A DNA stretch of 21,182 nt from a virus, in the IMG/VR virus record IMGVR_UViG_3300033153_001173, positions 1 to 21,182 of that record. One strand, 5' to 3'. Each line of letters starts with the position of its first letter. Within the stretch, counting starts at the first letter, position 1. Below the pieces are notes generated by a model. The model searched no databases. It was not told the origin of the DNA and was given only the letters and a program-made list of their open reading frames with translations. The position numbers and the translations under genes were made by a program. Below are positions 6,216 to 14,778 of the stretch, one piece after another.

Positions 6216-9200
6216 TGGTTAAAGGATATGGGGAGGTTGATCCTCCCGGTGCTATTACAGATGACAGTTCCACTGGGGACGCTTCTGAATTAGAGCGCTT
6301 GTACGAGGCTGGTGTGCGTACTGAGAGAAGCGAGCCGCGTCCTTCCCAGATGCCGGACTATGAACCTAGGGAGTACAGCTGGGCGCAGTTGAAGGATCAA
6401 CGAGATATGGACCGCTGGCTTACGCTGGCGTACGATCCCTCCCAAGGTCAGCTGCCAATCCCGCAGGATCAAGCTTTTGTTGGAGAGAGCGAAGGGGATG
6501 CGTCAGAGCTTGAAGCTGTTGGCATTCCTGCTGCGGTGTACGCCCAACAGGTGGAGGAACTTTGGTTAGAAAACAGGGGAGTTATTTCCCCCGAGTGGCT
6601 CATGCAGTGGAAGGATCACGACTTGTCGCTTCTGGTTTCTGACGAGTTCAAACCTTTGGTAGCATCACTGGTGGACCTCCAAGAGTCTTATGAGGCTAGC
6701 GAGGCAACTAGGCAGGATTTGGAAGACAGCATCAAAGAGGAGTACGACAGGCGGATGCGCTACACTAGGCAGCGTTGGTTGTGGCTCGGCTCGAAGAAGA
6801 CCCCTCAGGAGCTTTCTGATGAGACTGCGGCTATGGCTATCAAGGTGGCTACCGCCGAGTTCTATGGGGATAGCATTGCCGAAGTTCACACAGAGATGTA
6901 CGAGGAGTGGGAGAAGGCTTTAGACGAAGAGCTAGCTGCCAAGAACTACACTCCCGAAGTTGCTGTGCTGGTGAGGCAAGCCCGCATTCAGGCTCTTAAT
7001 GGGCAGATTCACGAGGCTGTTAAGGACCGAGAAGTTCGGGCAGCTTTCGGTGTGGACACCACTTGGGATAAGTCTATGCAAGCTAACGTGGACTTTGGTA
7101 AGGGCGCTATCCAAGGATTCGGTAGGATCATTAAAGCGGCTGCTTCTGGCATAGGCCACTTTGCAGAGATGGCCTATAGGCCCGTACAGATTATGACAGG
7201 TCAAGAGGACTCCATAGGAGACCAGCTGGAAGCTGACAGGCAAGAGAAATTTGACGAGCAAGAGCTTCAAATGCTTGGTGCAATCCCTTCTGTTCCTGAG
7301 CTGGTTCGGCGTGTAAACGCAGCCCAAGCCAACCGGCAGTTCGATCGTATGCTTGCCGCAGAGGCAGGCACAGAAGACAACGATGTTGCCCTTCAATACA
7401 TGGGCTTCGCCGGACAGGATGTGATCATGGCTGCTGCTATGTTCTTAGAGGACATTGTTGATACCTACACCGCCGAGGAGCAGGTCAACCTGCAAGACGA
7501 ACTCACCGCAAGCATTAAAACAAACCTCAACCTCTTGCGAGAGGCTGACTTCACTGTGGGCGATAAGGTGCTCCAATGGGTTGCTGCTTACGGGCGCAAC
7601 GTACCTGACCGCATTGCAACCAACTTCATGGTACTGCTCGACCGTCGAGACATCTACTCGCATGATGCGGTAGAGGCAACGAACGGCCTGTGGGAAAAGA
7701 TGGGAGTGATCCAAGACCTAGCTGGTGGCACACCTTCCTCGGCGTTGGGTATCGAAGGTTCGATGCTCGGTCTCTTGGTAGACTTGGGAGGTGGTATCGC
7801 ATTTGATCCATCCACTTGGTTCTTTGGAGCGGCTAAGATCGGTTTGACCAGCGCCCGGAGTGCTGATGATGTGGCTAAGATTGCTAGCGATCCCGTGTTC
7901 CTCAAAACGCTGGATGATGCTGCAGAGGGTTTTGGTAGCTCCACTCGGGGTGCGGAAGCCGTGGAGTATCTCCAAGGACAGCTTGATAGTGTGGGCAGGG
8001 AAGAGCTTTCTGTGTTGGTGGGGGGTGCTGGTGATGGGGCCATAATCCCTAACATTCCTCATGCGAGAACTTCCGAGGTCAGCGTGGAGCTTCTGGGCGG
8101 TACCTACAAGCATGGGATAGAACCCAACATAGGTTTGAGTAGTGAGAACGCTGTCAAGATTGATGGGGTTATCGGCAAGGAACTGCTTGAGCAGGGACAG
8201 GTTGAGGCCATTGAGATTTTGGTTTCCAGAGCAGATGGCACTCTCAAGATGAACCCCACCCACGTTCGATACGTGAGGGCCGCCGAGGCGGCAGGGATCA
8301 AACGGTTGAAGGTTCGTATGCGTCAGACTGATGACATACTGGATGGCAACTTACACCTTGATGACATAGCGGAGGAGGCTGGAACAGGCCCAGCCAAGGC
8401 ACTTGGCGAGCTTGAAGAAGTGTTCCGCCCAGACGAAATGTTCCACAGGGATGTGCTTATCCCTGAGATGCGTCACGTTACCCCCGAGGCAATCAAGGAC
8501 ATTGTGACTGGCTCGTTGAACCGAGGTTCTAACGTCGGTGAGCTGTACCACCTCCCAGCGGAACGAAATCTTGCACAGGGTCTAAGGGAGTCTGTGGAGC
8601 GGGCAAGCACAGAGGGTTGGGGCCGCAGGAAGATGAATAGGATTTGGAAGAAGTATGGAACGCAGACGAATACCAGACGGTCGTTCGACACGTTCAAGAA
8701 GGGTTCCCGCCGGGAGGGTGCCGCAACCGCCAACGCTCTGTTCGCAAACAATAAGGTGCTGCGTAACAAGTGGTTGCAGAATATTCACCGGTTGGAGTTT
8801 CGTTCGGGTAAGTGGACTAGGGAGGCAGCTGCAGATCAGCAGCTCATTGCTTCCATGTATGAAGAGATTGCTGTTCAGGAAGCCAAGCTTCCGGGCTTTG
8901 TGCGGGACACTGCGGAGAACCGAACGTCGCCTGCGTTGGAGGCTGCGACTGGCCCCTTTGAGGAGGCTCGCTTTACTGTGGGCCGCTTGCAGAAGGAGTT
9001 GGATGATGTGGCTGCCGAGTCGGCTCGTTTGGGTAAAGACCCCCGAGTTGAATCTGCTATTGACAATCACAGGCGGGCACTCGATGACCTAGAGCAGCAC
9101 GAGGCATCTGCTGTTGGTCCTGATGGTGGTGATGCTTTCCAAGATGGTTCTGGTACCCAAGTAGAGCACTCTATGTTGAGCGAAGAGCTTGAGGCTGCGG

Positions 9201-12200
9201 TCACTAAGACCAAACAAGACCTTGAAATTATCCGTGGCTACAACACGAGGTTGAAGAACAATAGGGCTGAACTTCAAAAAGCGAAAGACAATTTGGAGGC
9301 ACACGATGCAACGCCCACACCAGATGATAAGACGCTCTTCGGACCAAACTCGTCTCAGGCTCGGGCCACTCGTGAGCAACTAACGGAGCAAGTAACCCTT
9401 AATCAGAACATTGTCGATAAGGCGCTTGCGGAGCGTCCGGGAGGGGATGTACCCCTTGAACACGGCATCGCCCGACAGGCTGCCGACGAGCTGGGTGTCC
9501 GTCTGACCGACGAACTTGCGTCGGCTGAGTTGGTGCTTGCTGAAAGGCAGACTGTGGTAGAGACCGCTGCGAAGGAGCTTGCTGAGAAGCGGGTTCGGCA
9601 GGCCGCTTTCAACGCAACACACGCAGATGAGATTGCTGCAATTACAGCTAAGAAGATAGCAGCAGAGCACGCCAAGAGGGTTGCTCTTGCCAAACGCCCC
9701 CCCTTAAACTGGGGTGACGAGATGGCTAAAATCTACGATGATATGTGGGATGATTTCATGGAGTATGAGATTATGACCAACCCTATGTGGGAAGAGTTTA
9801 TCATCAAGAAGAGGGACAAGAACGGCAAGGTTATTCAAAGGGAAAACGCTCAGGGCTACATGGAGGACGTTAACACAATCCCTTGGGATACGTGGGGTAA
9901 GACTAGTAAGAGTCGGCACGCCGAGGTGGGGAACGTCCGTTGGGATGCCAAGGAAATTCGTAAGCGTCAGCAAGTCCTAAGAGACTTGGAAGGAACGAAA
10001 GCCAAGGGTCTCGAAGATATAGATTTCAATCAATCAGCCATAGAGATGGAACAGTACGGTAAGGCTATCAACATTGCACACAACACACCTGTATCCCACA
10101 CGGTGCACAAGAGTGTGCTTGAAATGATCACGCTGGCCTCGGCTACTCCCGGAGCGCATCTGGTACGCCGAACTGCTTTCAAGACGGGCAAGTTTGGCTT
10201 ACGTGCCCAAGAGTCCGTCCTTTTGATGGATCAAGGTTTGGCAGCAATGCAACGAGCGTGGATCACTGACAAGGTGCTGCGTCCTGCCACGGCAGCTACA
10301 GTGTCCTTTGATGAAACCCTACGTATTTGGCAGCGGTTTGGGCTTGGCGCTCAGATGCGCTGGACGTATGATCACATGGTGATGACGGAGGCTGCTTTCA
10401 AGTCTAGGGCATCTGGCGGTCGGTTCCGCTATCAGGATGGTATTGATAAGTTGTCTGCTAAAAAGCAGGCTCTGATGGACGAACTTTCTGAGCATAGCAC
10501 GAGGGTAAAACAGACTGAGCGGGGTCACTTGGATGAGGCTAACGCCGGTTTCCAACACATCCCTAAGGGTCACAGAAACTGGCGGGGAGCTATGGAAGCT
10601 CGCAACGGTGAGCTGATGGCTAACAGCACCTTCCGTGCGTTCTTGCGGGGCAAGGAATCGTTCATGGAACACTTCGCTGCTGACCTTCACACAAGCTGGA
10701 ACCGTCCTTCGTACTTGGACGCTCGTACAGGGCAGCACGTTACGATGTCTGCGGAGCAGGCTTATCAGGCGTGGTCTGTTGAGTATGCGATGCACACTGC
10801 CTACGCTCGCAAGGCAGGCAAGTTTGGTAAGGTGGACGCAGCATTCAAAGAGGTTGCTGAGAAGATGGATAATATGTCCGGGTCTTCTCAGGTGGGTCTC
10901 CCCCAGTGGACGTATGAGTACATGGGTGATGTCCGTGGTCTCGTAAACAGGATCAGCAAAGAGGGTGACGTAATGAAACCGAAGAGGCTTGATCGCTTCT
11001 TCGACCGTTACTTCATGGACCCGGTGAACTATCGGCGTGGGTTCATTGCCCGAGAGATTCGGGGACTTGAGCATCAGCGCCTAGACGCTCTATACCGAAG
11101 CAACGGAAGCCAGCGTATGACAGATATGCAAGCAGCCCGCCGCCTCGGCTTCGAGGAGTTGGCAGGTAGCGGAAACCCTCTGGTACGTGAGATGATCAAC
11201 ACGGAGGCAGCCAAGGTTGGCATCGTGACGGACTCTATGGTGGACGAAATTGTGGAGCGTGTAGTGGACATTGAGACCACAAACATTCTGTATGCGTTCG
11301 ACCAGTCCTCTCGTATTGGTAACTCTCGGCTGGCTAAGGTCGTGTTCCCCTTCGGAGGTCCGTGGGCTGATATGGCTGGTTATTGGGGCAGGTCAGTCTT
11401 CGAGCCTGCTGTGCTACGATCCCCCTTCCAAAAGATTCCGGGACTGCAGAGCGCCGTTTCTAAAGTTCCATTCAACCCAAAGACAGCAGCTTTCATTTCG
11501 AGAACTGCCAATACTGACTTCGAGATTGACCGAGGTTGGCTGGGTGGTGCCTTTGGTACGAACGTTCGCAACGGAGGGCTGTTACCCGGCACCACGAAAA
11601 CTGACTTAGGTTCGTTGTTCTTCCTCCCTACGGGCGGAAACAACCCCTTCTCTGTGATACTCCCCGGCTTGGGATACATCCCATCCGGTGGTATCGACTA
11701 CTTCATCTCTCACCTCTATGATCCCATTGAGGAACCCCTTAAGTATCAGGAGCTTGTCGATCACATCTCAGATTTCATCCCGCAGGTAGGCTACCAGCAG
11801 GGTGGCTTTGTCAGCGATATGATGGGTGGCGGTACTGTCTCGTCCGTGTCAAGAGCTGCCGTGGACCTTGGAACTATCTTCTTCGACAAACCAGCAACAA
11901 ACAACGCCCTTTTCGTTGGGTTCACTGGTGATGTTACCAGAGACAACATCATCAAACGAAACCATGACATTCTTATGGCTGATCCAGAGTGGCAAGCCAT
12001 ATTGGCTTCTGCAGATGATGGTCCCGAGCTTGACGCTTTGCTAGCTGCCCTAAACATGAAGGCTTCTAATACTGCTGCTAAGGCTCACTTGCTGAAAATT
12101 GCCGCCCGCTTCCTCATGCCCGCCAACCAGTCTTTCGATCAGGGTATATCTGAGCTTACTTCCCTGTGGGTGGACGCTGGTGAGATGTTTGGGATGCAAA

Positions 12201-13771
12201 GTGAGAACAGCTTGTGGGAAAACAAAGAGCGTTCTGAGGAACAGAACAGACTCTTGGGGTCTGCCATTCGCAAGGAGTTCTGGGAAGCTTCTGACATAGA
12301 TCGGGACATCATGCTTGCCAAGATGCCGGGTCTTGTAATCAACACCATCGGTGGCTATACATGGACTGACAAGGCTCGTGCTATGGACGTTCCGGGTTCC
12401 CACACAGACTACCGCACTTCGGGTACTCGTGAGGACTTGGCGTTGCATCAGCGATACGTTGACACGCAGCTGGTACGTCCGCAAGACCCTATGGACAGGC
12501 TACGAGTTACGTTGGCTTCTATGGAATCTGCGAAGTATCGGGTTGCCAAGTATGCTTATGAGCAGCAGGCCACGGAAATCAACCGTGCGTTGTGGGGCTT
12601 GTTCGTACCGCAGGAGACCAAGGATTTGCTGCAGTCTATCGTGGACACTGGTGTTATGGACGATTGGAACATCGAAACAGCTCACGACTTGTGGGCAAAT
12701 TGGAGCATGTTGGAGAAGTACACGGAGCAGGGATTGGCTTCTGACGCATCCGGCAAGTTCGTTGGTTTGGATCATCCTGCCACAAAATACTTCAAAGAGA
12801 ACATGACTAACATCCCTCAGTGGCAGAAGGCGTGGGGCACCACGTTCGCTGCCGACGCATCCACCAAGTTCTCTAAATTTGACATAAGCCTGTTCCCTTC
12901 GGCAGAGGCTGCGAGAGCTTTGGAAGCACTCGGCTTAGATTTCCCTGACACGGGACAGCGTTTGCATGAGATGGTTGCCGACAAGGTATCCGAACGAAGC
13001 AACCTAGCTACTACGGAATACGGTGGTGTGTTGGATGACTTCAAGCAGGGACGCACTTCGGATTCTCGGAATGCTAACGACACCTTCGACACGTTGCAGA
13101 AGCGTGCTCGGGTGGACGAATCGTTCCGTCTGAAACTGAGGCAGTTCCGTTACCGGACCACACAGGTTCAAGAAGAGTGGCGTGACTCTCCTTCGGGACC
13201 ACCCCAAAGTGTTCAACGTCAGGTGGCTCACGAGTTCATGCAACTTTGGGGCTTGGGCGACGAAGCGGTGGACAAGAACTTCAACATGAGTTGGCAATCC
13301 CAGTGGGATAAGTTGTACGAGCGAAGCTTCGGTACTCTTGAGTGGGTTGCACCAGAGCCTGTCCACTGGAAAGACAACCCCAACGCTTGGCAGCCCAACA
13401 TCACTCAGATCGTTGACGGCGACACCCTCAAGGTGACTCCAATGGGCCGTCGTGGATTAGAGCACAAGGTGCGTCTACTAGGCGTGCTGGCAAGAGACTT
13501 TAGTAATGACACGGAGGGTGCGTCGGAGGACTTACAGCGCCTATCTGATGCCATTGAGACTGCTGTTCGTGACGGAGTGCCCATTTGGCTGGTGCGGGAC
13601 AAGGAAGCGTTCGGCTCATCTGTGGACATCTTCAAACGTGAGCTTGTGTGGCTTTGGATCGGCGACCAGCCTTTCTACTTTAGTGAAGACTTGCACCCCA
13701 ATATGGTAACATCTGCAGATGCAAAAGAACCAACAGGTAGTAAAACCTTGGGTAGTGGGGGTGTCAAATGA
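6215..13771 (+). CDS. Giant virion protein (2518 aa) with degenerate ParB-like and C-terminal SNase-like domains
   Basis: One uninterrupted 7.5-kb frame starts with TAATG coupling to the previous gene. By eye the order is: an acidic N terminus with GDASELE twice (21-27, 94-100); helical regions to about 510; a glycine/hydrophobic stretch around 513-541 (GLLVDLGGGIAFDPSTWFFG); a ParB-like segment at about 648-702; a long coiled-coil or helical zone at about 870-1165 interrupted by linkers; then mixed helical sequence with a Gly/Pro-rich hydrophobic patch at 1775-1835. Residues 2395-2490 resemble a staphylococcal nuclease domain (TQIVDGDTLKV, HKVRLLGV, FKRELVWLWIGD). There is no cysteine in 2518 residues. 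No N4-type virion RNA polymerase motifs were found by eye. Size, position between portal and coat, and lack of cysteine suggest a protein packaged in the head and ejected, but the function is unproven. Confidence 0.85.
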   Translation: MVKGYGEVDPPGAITDDSSTGDASELERLYEAGVRTERSEPRPSQMPDYEPREYSWAQLKDQRDMDRWLTLAYDPSQGQLPIPQDQAFVGESEGDASELEAVGIPAAVYAQQVEELWLENRGVISPEWLMQWKDHDLSLLVSDEFKPLVASLVDLQESYEASEATRQDLEDSIKEEYDRRMRYTRQRWLWLGSKKTPQELSDETAAMAIKVATAEFYGDSIAEVHTEMYEEWEKALDEELAAKNYTPEVAVLVRQARIQALNGQIHEAVKDREVRAAFGVDTTWDKSMQANVDFGKGAIQGFGRIIKAAASGIGHFAEMAYRPVQIMTGQEDSIGDQLEADRQEKFDEQELQMLGAIPSVPELVRRVNAAQANRQFDRMLAAEAGTEDNDVALQYMGFAGQDVIMAAAMFLEDIVDTYTAEEQVNLQDELTASIKTNLNLLREADFTVGDKVLQWVAAYGRNVPDRIATNFMVLLDRRDIYSHDAVEATNGLWEKMGVIQDLAGGTPSSALGIEGSMLGLLVDLGGGIAFDPSTWFFGAAKIGLTSARSADDVAKIASDPVFLKTLDDAAEGFGSSTRGAEAVEYLQGQLDSVGREELSVLVGGAGDGAIIPNIPHARTSEVSVELLGGTYKHGIEPNIGLSSENAVKIDGVIGKELLEQGQVEAIEILVSRADGTLKMNPTHVRYVRAAEAAGIKRLKVRMRQTDDILDGNLHLDDIAEEAGTGPAKALGELEEVFRPDEMFHRDVLIPEMRHVTPEAIKDIVTGSLNRGSNVGELYHLPAERNLAQGLRESVERASTEGWGRRKMNRIWKKYGTQTNTRRSFDTFKKGSRREGAATANALFANNKVLRNKWLQNIHRLEFRSGKWTREAAADQQLIASMYEEIAVQEAKLPGFVRDTAENRTSPALEAATGPFEEARFTVGRLQKELDDVAAESARLGKDPRVESAIDNHRRALDDLEQHEASAVGPDGGDAFQDGSGTQVEHSMLSEELEAAVTKTKQDLEIIRGYNTRLKNNRAELQKAKDNLEAHDATPTPDDKTLFGPNSSQARATREQLTEQVTLNQNIVDKALAERPGGDVPLEHGIARQAADELGVRLTDELASAELVLAERQTVVETAAKELAEKRVRQAAFNATHADEIAAITAKKIAAEHAKRVALAKRPPLNWGDEMAKIYDDMWDDFMEYEIMTNPMWEEFIIKKRDKNGKVIQRENAQGYMEDVNTIPWDTWGKTSKSRHAEVGNVRWDAKEIRKRQQVLRDLEGTKAKGLEDIDFNQSAIEMEQYGKAINIAHNTPVSHTVHKSVLEMITLASATPGAHLVRRTAFKTGKFGLRAQESVLLMDQGLAAMQRAWITDKVLRPATAATVSFDETLRIWQRFGLGAQMRWTYDHMVMTEAAFKSRASGGRFRYQDGIDKLSAKKQALMDELSEHSTRVKQTERGHLDEANAGFQHIPKGHRNWRGAMEARNGELMANSTFRAFLRGKESFMEHFAADLHTSWNRPSYLDARTGQHVTMSAEQAYQAWSVEYAMHTAYARKAGKFGKVDAAFKEVAEKMDNMSGSSQVGLPQWTYEYMGDVRGLVNRISKEGDVMKPKRLDRFFDRYFMDPVNYRRGFIAREIRGLEHQRLDALYRSNGSQRMTDMQAARRLGFEELAGSGNPLVREMINTEAAKVGIVTDSMVDEIVERVVDIETTNILYAFDQSSRIGNSRLAKVVFPFGGPWADMAGYWGRSVFEPAVLRSPFQKIPGLQSAVSKVPFNPKTAAFISRTANTDFEIDRGWLGGAFGTNVRNGGLLPGTTKTDLGSLFFLPTGGNNPFSVILPGLGYIPSGGIDYFISHLYDPIEEPLKYQELVDHISDFIPQVGYQQGGFVSDMMGGGTVSSVSRAAVDLGTIFFDKPATNNALFVGFTGDVTRDNIIKRNHDILMADPEWQAILASADDGPELDALLAALNMKASNTAAKAHLLKIAARFLMPANQSFDQGISELTSLWVDAGEMFGMQSENSLWENKERSEEQNRLLGSAIRKEFWEASDIDRDIMLAKMPGLVINTIGGYTWTDKARAMDVPGSHTDYRTSGTREDLALHQRYVDTQLVRPQDPMDRLRVTLASMESAKYRVAKYAYEQQATEINRALWGLFVPQETKDLLQSIVDTGVMDDWNIETAHDLWANWSMLEKYTEQGLASDASGKFVGLDHPATKYFKENMTNIPQWQKAWGTTFAADASTKFSKFDISLFPSAEAARALEALGLDFPDTGQRLHEMVADKVSERSNLATTEYGGVLDDFKQGRTSDSRNANDTFDTLQKRARVDESFRLKLRQFRYRTTQVQEEWRDSPSGPPQSVQRQVAHEFMQLWGLGDEAVDKNFNMSWQSQWDKLYERSFGTLEWVAPEPVHWKDNPNAWQPNITQIVDGDTLKVTPMGRRGLEHKVRLLGVLARDFSNDTEGASEDLQRLSDAIETAVRDGVPIWLVRDKEAFGSSVDIFKRELVWLWIGDQPFYFSEDLHPNMVTSADAKEPTGSKTLGSGGVK
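8156..8320 (+). other. Degenerate ParB-like segment in the giant protein
   Basis: Residues 648-702 read like the ParB/sulfiredoxin fold: a strand EAIEILVSRADG, then NPTHVRYVRAAEAAGIKRL, then KVRMRQ. In ParB-like proteins the equivalent stretch is a short strand, a G-x-H/R-x loop and a helix of type AAxxxG followed by PVxV. Here the GxHR-like loop is NPTHVR, so catalytic or nucleotide-binding function is doubtful. Assigned from pattern only. Confidence 0.35.
13397..13684 (+). other. Staphylococcal-nuclease-like (TNase) domain at the giant protein C terminus
   Basis: VDGDT at residues 2400-2404 matches the SNase metal-site strand (its D21 region). VRLLGV at 2419-2424 matches the strand with R35, and KREL within FKRELVWLWIGD at 2473-2484 matches the R87 strand. 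The segment that is normally VDTPE is VLARD here, so the second metal aspartate and the threonine are replaced and the catalytic glutamate position reads aspartate. The domain is recognisable but may be inactive or altered. Confidence 0.6.
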
Positions 13772-14778
13772 CTGGTAGGGATTATGGGGATGATGTGAAT
13801 GATGGGGAATGGACTCCTGAACAACTGACTTACAACCCCGGCGCTTTCCTAACTCCGGGCCGCGAAGAAACCCCGACGTACGATCTGTACGGCTCGCAGG
13901 AAAGCAAAGACGAGTACAACGACTACTTCCGTAGTAGGAAGGACTCGGGGGATAACAGCAACTGGCAACAGAACGCCTACGACTCCATCCTTGACGAGCT
14001 TGAAGATGTATACGAGCTGTACGGCTGGGACAAGTATGCCGCCGATAACTTCCTAGGACAACACTGGGGAAGCATTCAGCCCAACATAGAGTACTGGCTA
14101 CTCAACCAGCCAGAGGCTATACAAGTCCGTGACGGCTTCTTAGCGGAGGGCGGACACGCCCCTTCCGGCTACGAGATTTTAAGGTCAGCCGGTGGGTGGC
14201 AGCGTCTGATGGATCAAGTCCGTCAGCAACTCATCATGGCTAACCCCAACTTGTCGGGTCTGTTGGGTAACAAGAACTTGGGTCCATCAAGACCCGGAGG
14301 TGGTGGGCGCAGCGGTCCGTCCGCAGAGGACATACGAAACTCCTACGACATAGACCAGCTGTCCGATCAGATTAACGAAATGAGCCGTGGGCTTCTCCTA
14401 GAAGAGAACCCTAACGCTCGTGCTATGGCAAGTTCCTACGTGGATGTCATGGTGAAGAGTCGTAGGCAGAAGAAAGTAGATTTCGCCACGTTCGTTCGCA
14501 GCGAAATTGAAGAGACAGATCGCTACAAATCCATTTACGCAAACAAGCCCGACCATCTAGCAGCCGAAGAGTACATGACTCCGTACATTACCGCTGCCCA
14601 CCAGATGGCTCGTCCTAATGCAGCGCCGAGCATCGCCATAGGTGGGGCACAGTTTGGAGCTTCTGGCTCCCAGTTCGCTGCCCGCCTCCAAAGAACAAAT
14701 AGCAACGTGACCTCTTCCCGATTCGTGAACGAGTTGGAAGGTCGCTTGACATCATTGAAGGATGTGTTTAAGGGATGA
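13768..14778 (+). CDS. Hypothetical virion-associated protein (336 aa)
   Basis: ATG at 13768 overlaps the giant gene's stop (ATGA), with a G-rich stretch at 13755-13762 as ribosome site. The N-terminal third is acidic and rich in Tyr/Trp/Asn (YDLYGSQESKDEYNDYF). A Gly/Pro/Ser linker near residues 172-186 (GPSRPGGGGRSGPS) separates it from a helical C-terminal half ending in VNELEGRLTSLKDVFKG. There is no cysteine. No family is recognised. Tight coupling to the giant protein and the next gene suggests the three are made together and may act in one complex inside the head or at the portal; this is inferred from context. Confidence 0.8.
   Translation: MTGRDYGDDVNDGEWTPEQLTYNPGAFLTPGREETPTYDLYGSQESKDEYNDYFRSRKDSGDNSNWQQNAYDSILDELEDVYELYGWDKYAADNFLGQHWGSIQPNIEYWLLNQPEAIQVRDGFLAEGGHAPSGYEILRSAGGWQRLMDQVRQQLIMANPNLSGLLGNKNLGPSRPGGGGRSGPSAEDIRNSYDIDQLSDQINEMSRGLLLEENPNARAMASSYVDVMVKSRRQKKVDFATFVRSEIEETDRYKSIYANKPDHLAAEEYMTPYITAAHQMARPNAAPSIAIGGAQFGASGSQFAARLQRTNSNVTSSRFVNELEGRLTSLKDVFKG

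Noticed and set aside
6215-13771. Giant protein as an N4-type virion RNA polymerase or tail tape measure
   Set aside because: No T7-like polymerase motifs A, B or C found by eye, and the position before the coat gene does not suit a tape measure.
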